A DNA stretch of 64,000 nt. Source: Sphagnum compactum. Taxonomy: Eukaryota; Bryophyta; Sphagnopsida; Sphagnales. The notes beneath the pieces were generated by a model. That model saw only the letters and a program-made list of their open reading frames with translations. It had not been told where the DNA came from and did not search any database. The stretch lies in contig OZ234504.1 of the NCBI GenBank assembly GCA_965153455.1, positions 11,222,001 to 11,286,000 on the forward strand. Reading direction: 5' to 3'. Position numbers and translations under genes: made by a program. Positions 1 through 14,100 of the stretch are shown here, one piece after another; position 1 is the stretch's first letter, and every line of letters starts with the position of its first letter.

Positions 1-3000
1 AACATTTTGTTGAAAAATTACTTTCATTTTATATGGTTATCAAAATGCTAGATGAAATCAAAGAAAAAATGCCCCCAAAATATACCATAATATACCCCAA
101 AATGTACATTTTAAAATTTAAAGTGGCCCCCTAATATTGTGTTTTTACCCCATACATTCCTTTAACCATAATGCCAAATTGATGGGGGGATAAATGAATT
201 GAAAATGTATCGCGAACTTCAAAGCACAAGGCCCTAATGATTAGTCAATATAAGAATGCACCCATTGCAAAAGGCTTAGCCAATGCCAAAAGTCACGCAA
301 CACCAAAAGTTTGTGTTATGCTCCTCGGGATATGACATGTAATAATATAAGAACAAACCAAAAATAATCAGGGAAATTTGCTGATTTAATCCTCAAGGTT
401 GAATGGGTCTCGAAGGTGTTAAAATACCATGCTTAAAGGCTTGTTGATTGAGGAATGGGACATGTGGATGAATGTTGGGTGTAATTATGTAGATAAAGTC
501 AATGGGACTACTTTATAAAAGGATTATGAACTTTTAAAATCTTTTTCACTTTTTCATATGAAAGAATTTTTGAGTGAAATCTTTTGCAACTTGTTATTAA
601 AAATACATATAGTTGCTTCAATAGATCACATGTTTTTTGTTAATCATTTTTTCAAAGTGTGTAAATTTTGCTAGATTCTACGTTTCATCTTGAAAATTTA
701 TCATAATTTTGAATCATACCAAACTATGTTAAATACTTTAATTTTGTTTCTTATATTATAAACTAATTTTTTTTTTGTATGTCATGCACATTCACCCCAT
801 TTACATGTGGTAAAATACCATATCTTTTAAAATATGAGTGTTTTTTGAACTTGGGTAATAAGTTATGATCATCTAAATTTTTTTACCACCAAAATTATGT
901 TATTACAATAGTCTTTTACCTAGTCCTTGTAAAATTAACCACAATCTAATGCAGCACCTATTCAAGTTCAAACATCTTTTTTTGAAGACCAAAATCCAAA
1001 ATTTGATTTAATGAATTTTAATTTGAATTCCTTGACATTCATATTAGTCATTTGACGAAACTTGGAATGATTAACATAACTTTAAAATATCAAGAAAAAA
1101 ACATATGTAAAGAAGTTCACAATTCTCACCACTATTCAACATGGTTTTTGGCTCCTATCTTTGTATTTGCACCCAACTTAAAATAGTTCAAGCAGAAGTC
1201 CAAGTTCACATTTGGTTGAAAATCCATCAAGGAATCTATACATGGCAAGGAAATATTTGGGTAATGGAATCTTGGAACATGTTGATGGTCTCCAATGAAG
1301 CTAGGGCCAAGGGAAGGGTAGCAAGGGCTCTAACAACACAAATTTGTTTCTTGGCACACCTATTTGTTAAAATATGTACTTTACATTTATTTTACAAAAG
1401 TCCACATTTCAAAAATAGACTTCAAAATCAATACTTACATTTCAAACAAGGAAGTAAAACACTTATTGAAATAAGTTAAAATTTGAAATAATGCACAATT
1501 TAATAATATTTAAAAATCAATAACAAAGGCAGTTGCATGTTGGATTCAATTGATATTTGCAATTTGAGGTCTAGACAACATTCAAAATAATCTTCTTCAT
1601 TAACATCATGAAATTGCCATAATATTTATAGAGTAGAAAAAAAAAATGATAATATTAGAAAAATAGTGGACATGGCATAAAATTTCTTATTGCGTAATAA
1701 CTTTTGATACCTAGTTCCAATGGAAAAGGACTATCTTTCCAACAAAAAATAAGGCCCTATGTCAATGGTTTCCCATTAGGTTGATGACCATTAGGTTGTT
1801 GGTCATCATAGTTGCACATTATGATTAGAGCAAGGTCAAAACACGTAACAAGGAGCCAAAAAAGGCGTCAGATGTTAGACATAATTAATCAAAATTAAAT
1901 ATTTATCTTTTTATTACCATTTAAAACCATAGTAATCATGACAAGTTTTTCCCTCATATGAATGCTAAGCAACTTAGAGTAAAAATTCATTTGATCCAAT
2001 TTTAAATTTTGGTTTTAATTCATTCGTTTGAAAATGTACCCCTATTGTGTTAGATGGAGTCAATTTTGCAAAGGACTATCAAAATGACTCATATAATAAA
2101 AGAATTTTCATTGAAAAAAATATAGATGATAAGAACATATTAGCCACATTCAAAAAACATTGATAATTTTAAAATTGTGGAATTATGAAACTTTAAAAAT
2201 TCAAAGAATGTTTCAAAATTGTTTCAAAATTTTAGAACTTCAAGAGTCCTTTACCACGTATAAATGGGTTATAATGTACATGAAAAGTTATAGCTTAGAG
2301 TATAATAAAACTAAAGACTATGAAAATATATTTTTGGTGATGATTGAAAATTTTGATTATTTTTCAAGATGAAATGGTGAATTTGTAAGGAATCTGCAAA
2401 CTTTTAAAAATTCATATTTATTCAATAATGACTAACAAAAAAAAAGTGATGCATTGGGGAAAATTTAAATAGTTTTTAGAACAAGTTACAAAAAATTTTC
2501 ATTTAAAAATATATTTGCATGTAAAAGTTATTTTTGGGAAAAAAAATTGCAATCCTTTTCCAAAGTTACCCTTTTGGCTCCTAGTTATAGGTTGTGACCC
2601 AACATCCTAATGCATAGAAATATCCTTATTCATTCTTTGGAGAAAATTGATATACCTTTCAATTGTGCACCAAGTGCCTACAAAAGGAGGATTATCCATG
2701 GAGTCAAACATGATCAAACAAGATTGGCATGTTTGTGATCGGTATTTAAGTATCTAGATGACCCTTTTGATTGCAATGTATCCATTGATACAAATGGTCG
2801 ATATTTCAAGGCCTATTAATATGACACTTTGCATGAAACAACCCTTAATGATAGTAATGCAAATTGTAAAGATTGGCCACTAATGCAACACATGAATTTA
2901 ACAAATTGCTAATGGCAACCAATACATCTTACATTTATTTGTTTGTTTATTTCACCAATATTTATCCATTAGTAATTGTTGAAATTTGAATTTTTGACTT

Positions 3001-5200
3001 CTTGTTTATTACATATCTCATCGATATCCCTTAGTCTTGCAGTACCACAAACATGAAACGATCCACAAAGGTACCTAAGAAGTCATGCTTTAATTTTCAA
3101 ATAGAGGCCTTATACAAACACAATGCACTTTGGTGGCTATTTACGTACTTTTTTAACAAACTAACTTAATATTATCTTTCATTTCTATCTCTATCCATAA
3201 CCTTTCAAACAAAACCCAAAGGCAACCAAAACAAAGGTGCTTACACTATCCTTACACTTCTATTATAATAATTTTACATTAACATGGTTTTCTGCCCAAC
3301 CATGAACACAAGAAAGTTCCTTCCTTCTACAACATCCTCTTCTTCTATTGGTTTTTTTTCCTCCTCCAGACTTCTTTCTTTTTTTCTTTTATGTTATTCC
3401 TCTTTTTATCTCTTGTTTGTATTCTCCCCTTGCATGTATAAGATCTCCTAAACTATCTACATTTACAATCATGTGTTAATGCAAACTCCTAGTTGCAACA
3501 TCCAATCATCCATGGTTGCCCATGGGTACATTCACAAAATAAGGAGTTGAGGGTGCACCCTTAGTAAGGACTTCGCTGATCGCTTATTTTGAAAGATTTT
3601 AGGTATATATTAGGAATATTCCATTTGTAAGTTACAAAAAGTCATAAGAAAGTCCTTTTGACTAAAAATTATGTTACATTATATTTTTTTGTGAATATGT
3701 GTTTGAAGAGTCTTTCCAAAATTATGTCATTTTCAAGTCCTTTAAGAGTCATTTATGAGTTTTTTCAAGCAATAAAAACATTGTAAAACATTGGTTACAT
3801 CGATCAATCAATGGCTTTGAGATTTCAAATTTCATTAGATTCATTTCAAATTATTGCACATGTTTCCCCCATATATTAAGAACATTATCATCAAAACGTA
3901 TTAGAAAAATGTGCAATATTAATATATTTTTGACATGAAAACATGAAAAATAAAGCATTAATTATAGTTCCTATGGCTCCTATATTTGTGTATGTGCCCC
4001 CATCAACAAGTTGGTGATTGTTAACACTATTAGATGGCATTACATTGTAGTATTTGTATAATGACATCCAATTTGTTATATTCAATTGTTTTTCTTGGCG
4101 CCCAATTGATGGCGAATTTGTCAAGTACTCTAATGTTGATTCCATGCTCAAACTTGACTTTTGGACCTATTTGGAATGTAGATGAAGTTTACATCATAAT
4201 CCTACACAATTGCTAACATAAAATGGAGATGATGCACGAGATCATTTGATTCATCGATTTTGCAAATTTATAACTTAAATAAATCCTCTAGGATCTTTGC
4301 ATAGATATTGTATAAGAAATTTTTGTTAGCATATTATTGAACAAAATATTGCCCACCCATGGACCCGTTCCTTTTTGGCATCTTTTAAAACTCTTAATCT
4401 AGTGATTTTCCTGTAGTACATGTAGCACACAATAGAAAGAAACATGACCCAAAATCACCATACCCCAAATTTGCAAAATATTAATTACTTTGATTAACTA
4501 CACATTAAAATTTAAGCTTTTCATGGCTAGGTCATGAGAATTAAGTTTGTGTGGAATTGTTCATGGATTTTTCATGTGCAAAACTTGGTATTGAACTTTT
4601 GAAGTTAGACTTCAATCTTTCTTCATACATAGGAGATCCCTATGTGTATACGCTATAAGACTAGATCAATTGTAGGATCAATTCTTTAGATGCAACTCCT
4701 CTTCAAGTTTCTATTGTGTAAGTTGTTCCAATCCGTCTTCTTTTTATCCCCCCTCATTCTCGTGTGCAATTCCTCTTGTGTATAAAATCTATTTAGCTCC
4801 TCCTCTTTTGGAGTTTCTATCAAATTTGTGATCCTTTTGTCCCTTTGACTTTTGCGCACAAAGTTTAGAACACAACCCCATCGGTCTTTGCTTGTTCATT
4901 TTTGCAATGTAACAACATTTACAAACATCCTTAGACAAATTCAGACAAATTTTGCCTTATTTAGAGATAGTTCTGTGCATGATCATTAAAACTATAGCTA
5001 GTAGATGGACTTGAAGCAACACGTTCCCCCAAAAGAAGGAAAGTTTCTAAAAATTTGAAGTAGTGTCACCATTTGGCGATTTTTTGCCAAAAGAAAAAAT
5101 GTTGAACCCCACCCCCTCCCCCATTGGAAATCACTTAGTAGGTCTTTCTTGGCCAACACAACACCTCCTTTCCACCCCCTAATATGGAACACACTTAGTA
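1..5200. other. AT-rich intergenic DNA, no gene seen
   Basis: No open frame longer than about 110 codons occurs. The short frames present do not show a recognisable domain, GC-rich coding composition or plausible splice partners. The sequence is dominated by A/T runs and looks like old, mutated repeat DNA. I could not assign any part to a known element. Confidence 0.6.
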
Positions 5201-5202
5201 GG

Positions 5203-5247
5203 TAATGGCCATTTGGACCACCAAGTGGGTATCACCAATGGCCATTA
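5203..5247. repeat. Short inverted repeat
   Basis: An 11-bp arm TAATGGCCATT at 5203-5213 is answered by its reverse complement at 5237-5247, with 23 bases between. It is a minor foldback of unknown meaning, close to the longer hairpin at 5517. Confidence 0.6.
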
Positions 5248-5516
5248 TTAGATATAATTGGCACTTGGGTAGGATGGTGATCTTCTACAACATCATTAGT
5301 TGGAACTTTAGAATAGGTACACAAATTTGATGTTCCCTTGGTAACTAATGAAGGTTTGACTTTTGAATCATAATGCATATAATATTCTTCACAATTTAAA
5401 GATGTTAATGAATTCAAAGCATTAATGTACCTCATAAAGTTCTTGTATAAATTTCCTAGTGTATTTGGAGGGCATTTTATATGTGTGAATATCCCCTTGT
5501 AGTAAAGAGTGGGGAT

Positions 5517-5568
5517 CTTACACCTACCATTTAGGTACATAAGATATGTACCTATTTATAGGTGTAAG
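5517..5568. repeat. Two-tier foldback hairpin
   Basis: The sequence can fold into a compact hairpin. An outer arm CTTACACCTA (5517-5526) pairs exactly with TAGGTGTAAG (5559-5568). An inner arm AGGTACATA (5533-5541) pairs exactly with TATGTACCT (5545-5553). The loop is 3 bases and the internal bulges are 6 and 5 bases. This suits a remnant of a small foldback transposon (MITE). A small-RNA hairpin is less likely because the stem is interrupted. Confidence 0.75.
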
Positions 5569-6889
5569 GTCCTTCCACTTCTTAAATAGTAAGCACTTAT
5601 GATCCCTAGCACTTTTAATGCCTTACAAGTGATTTATTTATATTTATGCTTATGATCTAAGGTTTGCTTCATACTTTATGTTAGGTAAGGTCCACTATAG
5701 GGAAGGAAAACCCTAAATTAATTCTATTACAACTTGATTATTGGCCATGGAACAAAAAGTAAATGAATAAGATGTGAAAAAAATCAATAAAATAATATAT
5801 TATATGAAGTGATCACATCATATGAATCTGAATAATGGATTTTGAGTTACCATAATATATCAATGGACTTTTGAAGTGGGAAAAACCTACATCACAGTCC
5901 ATATCATATGATTATGAATCCATTATATTTACTAAAATGTTGATTGGATTTTTTTGACATGGAAAATAGTGTGATGCCATTGGTATAAAGGAAGACAATT
6001 TTGAAAGATTTTGAAAACCACAAATTGAGATACACAATGATATGGATTTTTTTATAAAGTCCTTTATTCATTTAAATTAATAATTCAACTTTTCATTTTT
6101 TAAATGTAAATTTTCTGATATAATTATCTATCATTGGTAAAGTTCAGAAGTAAAAAAACAATTGTTTAGCCTTGCCATATGACTCAAGTGCAATACAATG
6201 TATTCTGCTATAATGTATATGGACTTTTATTTTAACATTAGTATGGACTTTTCTTTCATCTATCAAATATTAAGCCCCTATAAGATATATTTTCAAAAAA
6301 TGATATTGAAAATTTCATGTGTATGGGAAGTGCAGATGGTTGGGATAGTCCATATGTTTTCATTTCAAAAATCCATTATTACATATTGGGTGCACATTTA
6401 TTGTGCATAAATTACATTAATATTTTTTTATTGAAGTTGAAAATCTTAAACCAAGTCCCAATTGTGCATATAAATGCTTTTATGGTATGTAAATGACATG
6501 TTAATTCATTACACCCTATAGAAAATTGCAATGGGACACAAAAAGTGAATCACTATAATTTACATTCATCCAACTATCAAGGACTTGAAACCTTAGCTTC
6601 TTCATCAATAAAGGTGAGAACATGGGGATCATAAAAAGGTTATGAAACAGCTTAGTCAATGGTGAAGATTGCATATCAACCATAGCACTAGCCCAAGCTT
6701 TAGCATACAAAGTAATATTGGATTGGTCGAAGGATTTTGGAGGAACTAAGGGTGCAAAAAATGGAAGTCTTCAAAATGGATCTCTACAAGAAAACATGTG
6801 GTTGTCAAAACAAATGGTTGACATCCATTTCAACAATGAAACTGATGTGTTAAAATAGATGCAATTTTGATGTGTCATGTTAATTTTGA
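5569..6889. other. Intergenic DNA, nothing identified
   Basis: AT-rich spacer. The short open frames in it have no recognisable content. Confidence 0.55.
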
Positions 6890-7335
6890 CAACTTGGAAA
6901 CTAAATTAGGCTAAATTAGGTTATACTAAATTAAATTAAGGATAGTTATGTTATTAAGATTAAATTAAATTGAATTTGGTTGTTTATGTTAAACTAGGCT
7001 AAATACTAAACTAGCTAAGTTATATTAAATTAAGTTAGGCTACTTATGTTAAATTAAGTTAAACTAGTTCACATCAAGGTTAAGTAAATCTACTTATGCA
7101 AAATTAAATGACATTAATGTATGTCACCTAATTTAGTAATGTTCAATTTAGTTTAGTTTAAATAATTTAATTTTGTTTAATTCAATCAATTTTAACTTAA
7201 GAAGAAGCTTAATTTAATTTAGTTTAACCTAAGTAGCCAAGTTGAACTAAGTTTAGTTTGAGTAGTTTAATTTAATTTAATTTAAATAACCCAATTTGAT
7301 TTAAATTAACCAATGTTAGCTTAGGTAGTTTGAGG
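6890..7335. repeat. Degenerate tandem array with orientation switch
   Basis: Short units related to TTAAATTAGGTT (also TTAAACTAGGCTA) are repeated from about 6890 to 7120. From about 7135 the same units run in reverse complement (AATTTAGTTTAGTTTAA, TTTAACCTAAGTAG) to about 7335. The array is thus a large imperfect palindrome centred near 7125-7135. Units vary in length and sequence, so it is old. The same two-way layout recurs at 61.7-62.9 kb. Confidence 0.7.
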
Positions 7336-7395
7336 TTAACATAGGATAAAAAAGGTTCATGTTTGTAAATTTATGGTAAATAATTTCATTTAGAA

Positions 7396-7462
7396 AAATG
7401 GTGTAGTGCAATGGTTAATGAATTCAACTTTTAAAGTGGAAGTCAAGGGTTTAAGTATTTTC
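7396..7462 (+). mobile_element. Possible tRNA-derived SINE head (pol III A and B boxes)
   Basis: TAGTGCAATGG at 7404-7414 fits the pol III A-box consensus TRGYNNANNNG. GGTTTAAGTAT at 7448-7458 resembles a B box (GGTTCRANTCC) with several changes. The spacing of about 34 bases is normal for a tRNA. Between them is an imperfect stem with TTCAACTT facing AAGTGGAA. It does not fold into a full tRNA cloverleaf, so a tRNA gene is unlikely. A SINE or tRNA pseudogene is the best explanation, held weakly. Confidence 0.3.
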
Positions 7463-8071
7463 ACGTACAATTTAAATATGGGTGCAGTCATATTAACATG
7501 TACCACTAGAAGGTGTAACCACTACTTACTTTTTTGAATATTTGATTGTAAAAAAATTCAAAATTATAATTTTTTAATATAAACTTTTATTATGAATACA
7601 TTATGTACATATCATAACAATTTGGAATCAATTTAATGAGTAAAAAATACACAATTTACCCTTTTAAGGATTTGTAACCATTGTTTAAAAACAATTTTGA
7701 CATTAAAAGAACAATTTGAAAATATTTTTTTATGACATATTTTGGGATATTTTTTAGTATGCACCTTAAATAATAGTATCAAAAAAAATTTAAAGGTTTT
7801 TAATGTTTTTTTGAAAGCTGTATTAAAATGATTTGAAGAATATTCTTTAAAAAAATGAAAAAGCACTGGTTTAAAGGGGCAGGTGTGGTTCTTTATGGCG
7901 TGGTTGGACCCATATTTCCTAGGTTCCTAGCCAAGGTGCCTAGTTTAGCCTTTTAGGCTTTTAGTTGAAATGGCTAGCACAACTTAGATACACTTTTGGT
8001 TTAACCTAGGCTAGGTCATGTAATTCCTTTAGGTTAAATTTCTTAAGCTAGCCTTGTTTAATTAAACTTTG
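7463..8071. other. Intergenic DNA, nothing identified
   Basis: AT-rich spacer with a short stretch of CTAGG/TTTAGG-rich sequence near 7915-8010. No gene, RNA or defined element was seen. Confidence 0.5.
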
Positions 8072-8345
8072 ATTGTCACATAACATCACACATGAATTGG
8101 GCAAAAAAATGAATTTCTTAATTTTAGGTTGCCATAGGGCATCACACAATTGGGCCAAAAGAAATTTAGTTTAAAGCTGCCATGTGGCATCACATAATTG
8201 TGCCACAAACTCCTAGTTCCATGGCTATCATGTGGCATCATATGATTAAGCAAAAAATCCTAATTTGAGGGCCGCCACGGGGCTGCCATGTGGTAGTTCA
8301 TAAAGTGATCAATAAATTTGTTGAATGTATGTAGATTGCCATGTG
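8072..8345 (+). repeat. Degenerate ~49-bp tandem array
   Basis: A unit beginning like TGCCATGTGGCATCACA and continuing with AATTGGGCCAAAAA recurs at about 8072, 8129, 8177 and 8225. Partial copies containing GCCATGTGGTAG lie at about 8286 and 8338. Spacing is about 48-57 bases. The copies have diverged heavily. Confidence 0.65.
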
Positions 8346-11115
8346 GTAGCTAGAAATTAATCAAAACTATTTTTCTTTTAAAATCTTAACCATTGGTCCT
8401 ATGGTAAATTGATTAGTATCATGAAAAATAGTTGTAAATGACATTTGCGACTAGCGCAATTTTTTTTATTAATGACATATACAATGGGGACATTTGAATT
8501 AGCACCCGTGTTGTCATGTACAATTATGAATGGCATAAATGATTACATTTGTACTTGTTTATGTAATCCTAGAAATCAAAATTTTGGTGTAGTGATATAT
8601 ACCAATTGCCCAACATTGGTGCTAACATTAAAAAGAAATTAAAGGATAAAAACCAAGTGGATATAATTTTGTTTTGTGTAAAGTTTCACCAAAATGAAAA
8701 AAATAAAAATAAAAATAAATATTTTATCAAAAATATTTGCATTAAAAAAAAAGTTCCCAAAATTTCAAAAACAATCTTGAATTTATTTTGCGATTTTGAT
8801 TTTAGTTCAATAACATTTTTTCAACTATTTTGTACTATTTAATTTTTTTTTGAAAACATGTCACCAGTTAATGCTAACAAATGATGCAACATCAAAATAA
8901 TTGGAAAAACATCACTTAGGTCAATTACACAGAAACATGGTGAAAACATTATGAAATGAATCCATCCAAGGGACTATTAAAATAAATCAAACTTCTACTT
9001 ATATTCCATTATTCCTAAATTTCAACCTAAATGAGAAAATGTGTCATATATTAACTAAAATTTTAAAAGCAAAAAACAACCGTTTCAACTTTGCATAAGA
9101 ACCAAATAAATTAATTTTCATACATACATGGACATTAAAACATTCTCCTTGTGGCATATGGAAAGAAAAGAGTAATGTTAGCCCAAAACATACATTTAAA
9201 AAAAGTTATAATTAAGGTTACAACAAGTGTTGTCCAACTTTTGATTTTAAAAGGAACCTTCAAACTCGGTTTTAATTTTTTTTTGTTTTTTGTCATGGAA
9301 CCTCCATTCTAGTCTTGAGACTAGTTTTCTTGCATTTTTAAGAACTTTATCTCAAGTCATTTTCACAAAGAATTAAGTGGTGTCCAATTTTAGACCAAGT
9401 CCAATTCCATTTCCATTGCACAAAACTATGTCACAAATTTATTAATTTCATAAATTTGTTTAAAATTTGCACAAGATCTATTATTTCATGGGTTTGTGTT
9501 TTTTTGAATTTTTTCACATGGATGTTATGTGTGTAAAACAAAAATAAGCACGTATAAATAAGATGTAATATTTTGAAGTGATGTTTTTAAAACATTGTTC
9601 AATGTCCTTGAACATTTTTTTGATGCTACCCAACTCCTAGCTTGAGAGTCCCTCAACATCATCTCAATGTCCTTCCATTGCTCACCAATTTTTATTTTAT
9701 TTTTTCCTTCAATATCATTTAGAGTCTTCCCATTGTCCTTTGCCATCCTCCCATGATCCCCATTGTTCCCAAACCTAAAAATATGCCAAACTTAGAATGC
9801 CCTATTTGAAATGTCCCAAAAAAAAGATGTTCAAAATCTTGATAGGTGTGAGTCAATGTGTAAATTATGCATATTTTAGGATCCATGTAAGTGCATCACA
9901 AATTCTAATGTGTATTGTCTAAAATTGATTTCAAAGTCGTCAATTTCTTAACATATATTCAATTTTTTAGATTGAGCATGAGAATGGCCTTCATTTTTCT
10001 TTTTCAATTTATTTTATCCTTTTCCATTTTAATTCTATTATTTCTTGTCCTTATCAAGTTCACATCCATGCTCATTATGTACTTCTAACACCAATTACAT
10101 TTCACTAACTTCCGTTTACTTATGTAAAAGTCAAATTATGAATAAAAGGAAGATGTGATGCAAAAAATATTTCAAGAAATAGAAAAATGATTAGCTCCAA
10201 AACTTTTAGCAGAAACAAATATTTATTTCCAATTAATATGCACACTAGGATTTTACAAAATTTGTGGAAATTTTCTTTTGGTTGTGTCCAAGGTAAGTAA
10301 TAGCAATATGTAAGGGTAAAGAGTTCATAGTGATGAGTGGTTTATAGGTTGCACCCATCCAATTAGTATGTACTTGTCCAACAATCTTGAAGATGGTTTA
10401 TAATTCAAAATAGCTTTCTAGAGAAATTCCTTCTTTTCTTCATACTTTGGTAGGGTGAGTGGAAAGTTGAAGCGCTCAGACAAGCCCCGAAACGGCCTTT
10501 ATTGGGCGCTGACCCCACAGGGACAGGGACTATTGCATTGGATCCAACTTTTGGAAGTTTTACCTTATTAGAACTGATTTCACATTTGGGGAACTAGTTT
10601 TTTGGGTGAAAGTGTTTAGACTGTTTAGATTGGAATGGATTTTTTTGGTGTTTGGAGTGTGGACACAGTAGGTAGATGTACAACATCTTATCTATTGGCA
10701 GGGCCACAGTGTTTGTGATGCCTTGTTACGAATGCATCTAAAACTTTTAAATTTTAAATTGAGTTAGGTTATTTAGTCATTTACACACATATATATGTAA
10801 CATTTTCATACAATCTTTTGTATGTAATTATTCGCAAACACATGTTATGTCATTTAGAAAAGGAAAAACATGAGCTTCCAGTTTTTGGGAAATTTTTATG
10901 ATACATCGTAAATCAATTGTTATAATCTCTTGCTTCTAAAATCTGGTTTGAATCAGAACTGGAGCTTACATTTTCTGAATTTATACCATTCACCATCACT
11001 GATGTGAAAACGCAACCTAATCGTTGCCAAACTTTTGTAGTTTCAGTGTAAATCCAGAAAATGTTGCTTTAGGAAAAAGGAAAAAATTGCCAAACTTTTG
11101 AAACCGCAAAAATTG
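8346..11115. other. AT-rich intergenic DNA, no gene seen
   Basis: Only short frames without recognisable content occur on either strand. There are no clear tandem or inverted repeats beyond simple A/T runs. Confidence 0.55.
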
Positions 11116-11134
11116 AAAAAAAAAAAAAAAAAAA
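11116..11134 (+). repeat. Poly(A) tract of 19
   Basis: Nineteen A residues in a row are followed directly by CCCTG. A similar A-run followed by CCCTG lies near 39363. It could be a simple repeat or the tail of an old retroposed sequence. No body of a retroposon was recognised upstream. Confidence 0.6.
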
Positions 11135-14100
11135 CCCTGTTGACAGTACCTTAGTTTGCTTCATGAATTGCTGATCTGAACCTGCAACCCAAATAACCGG
11201 CCATAAGACTGTCACTTCATCTCCGGTTCTTTAATGAAAACCGCCGGTTATTTGTTCTGATTACAGCAGGGCTTTCTTTAAAGGATATTGTGATGTAGCC
11301 AAGGTGGCGACCATCCAGAAACTAATTTAGCCAATTCTGGCTACATGCCAGATATGTAAGTGAGAAAAAAACCAGGATCCTTCTATATTCTTGGCGACCT
11401 GCTGGAACTTATTGTAGAAATCTGGAGATTTGAATTTTTTTTCTTTTCGAAATTTGGCGAATTTGGACCATTTTTTCCATCTTTGAATTGGTAGAAATCA
11501 CATTTCTTCAGGTCGAATTTTTGAAGAAAATTCGCCAGTAAAAAAAACACTAGATTACAGCTTGAAACAGTTCTGTTTGACAAGCAGGATTCCCAACATC
11601 ATGAGTCTATGAACATGCAGGGCACCAATGTTTGCAAATTGCACATCCTGCAATCTAATACAAGAATGCATGGCAATTGCTGGTGTACAGATAATTGAAC
11701 AATTCTAATTTCCCTAGCGGAATGACACGTTATTACCCATTTCCAATAATATTTTCTATGTCCTCCAGTAATTTCTAGTTATTCGTTTGGTGCACTTTTC
11801 CCTTCAGGAAGTAAAAGCTAATCATTCCTGAAGAAATCGTATTTAGGGATTGTAAAAGAGGAAATAGGTTTCAACGCTTATGTATTTGTGAAGCTCTATT
11901 GCTCCCGAGGGTATGGAATCTAGATATAGAGGGATATAGAGCGATATTGATTAAGGTCCTTTTTATGCAATATGGATAGAATTGCTACATTCTGACATAT
12001 GAAATATGGGTAAACCTAGGCCGCGGCCAAGCCTTCATGATTAGTCTGAAACGCTTTTACTGCAAATACGTGGGCCTTTACGATCTCCATTGTCTAATTT
12101 CATTACATACAACTACAAGGAACAATTTGTGTATAAAGGTACATACCTGCGTTGGGAGGGACAGATATTCGAAAACAATGCATAAATGGCTACAAAAACG
12201 TACTCTTAAGTTTTGTATGTTGTTCAATTGATGAATATTAGTGATCATATTTGTGTGCAAACTTAAGTACTACCATACATTTTCAAAGGTACATGTTTGT
12301 GAAGATTCCCAAGTAGACATAAGTGGTCGTATGCTCGGTTGTTTCTTTAAGTTTCGAGACTGGATTTGAAATAGGAATGTTTGAAAAGACGCGCGCCTGA
12401 ACAGTTGGAAAAATATCAAGCAACTTTGGAAGAATAATCAGCTAGCACGAATATGATGCTTTTAAGACATATACCATTGTATTAAGTTATGTGCCATACA
12501 TTGCACGAATACGGGCACGGAGTATTAAAGATTGGGAGTCGAGGTCATGGCGCATGCATTATACAGACACTCTTATTATTCTTATATGCCGTATTTGTTC
12601 GAATGCGGTTTGATGGTGAGTAGTCCGTGCTGCAGGCTACGAGGAGTCATGATGTTTAAAAGTCACAAGTACAACCGTAGCTGTACCGATGGAATGGAGC
12701 CTCAATGGTGAATACGGTGAATAGTAGTCATTCGTGCTGGAGCACCAATTAGGAGTTACGCTTAAACAAGCTACTAGTTCGCATTACTTGTAGAACGGCG
12801 CGGTCGCGCTCAAGAAAGTGATCAGAAGTCACGCAGGTGCTGTAGAATCACGTTTATTACGAGCTACTAGAGCAGTACTAGTTCTACGGCGCCACACCAT
12901 GACGGTGAAATGTCATTCGTGCTGGATACTGCGTGCATGGGTCATGCTTAAGCTGCTTATTTGCTTATTTATACGTGTGGTACTTCGTATAATTATTCTG
13001 TAGCATGCTGCATGATGATGACTATTAGTCATTCCTATGGTAGTTATAAGTTGACGTACCCCTAGGCTACTCAGGGAGGACGAGTGGCTAAGATAGGTGG
13101 GGGACGCAAACTGGATGAAGGAGAAATTTGAAATGATCAAGTGGCGTAGGCATCAGTTTGGAGAGATTGATGAAACCGGTTTCAAAATACTCTCGTTTTA
13201 TGAATTTTTGGGTTTACTTTCACGTTACATCCGCTCAATTAGGACCTGCTTGGCACAGTCCCAACGAGGCTGATAGATGGAGGACCCTGTATACACTGTA
13301 CTACGACATCATCTAACAGCTGTAATTTTGTGGGTACCCACCAGCTAAAAGTCATCATTCTTTTGTGTTGGCAAACATGAAATTGTAGTGCTGCATCTTG
13401 GTCGCGTAATCGTTCGAGCTGCCCTTCAAAACGCCATAATGCGTGATCGTCTCGAGGCTCCTGGATGATAATTGTTTGAGGTCCACAATACGGACATCAT
13501 ATGGGTGGTTGAGAAAAGGACATGGTTTACATATCGAGCAGTAGTAATTTACACACTTAATGGGAACGGGCGCGGGCGATGTGGTGGGGAAAAGCGACGT
13601 TTTGACGTATACTTGCATGTATGTATGTCCATCACTGCAATCCGTAATTAGAGTCTGATCATGAGCTTGATGCACGGTTCAGTGTGAGACTTAAGGTCTG
13701 GTCTGTATCATGATGAATTACATTTGAATCTGTCAAAAGTAATCCCCTGCGCTGATAATTTATAATCTTTAATAGATGATAGAAGTTATAAGTTATTCCC
13801 CCGGCTGATAATGTATAATCTTAAACTATGTACAGATGATAGAAATTGGAGCGGCCCATGATTTTCTATGGGAAATGGATAAACTTGCTAAGAACTCACA
13901 CTTCAGAACAAAAAAGATGTATTAATTAAATAAATCGACAGGTTGATTTCTTTGGGCTTGATAAGGATTTATGGCGTGTCACCAGGAATGCAAAGAGTTG
14001 AGCAAAGAAGATAAAAAATGATAGATCAAACAATTTTAAATCAATGAAGCACTAGACTCTCATAATGAATAACTTGTGATAATTTGTACTATTATGTGTT

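Noticed and set aside
13355-13675. 106-codon frame on the - strand
   Set aside because: No recognised domain, no splice or promoter context, and no similarity I can name. It is kept only as part of the composition island.
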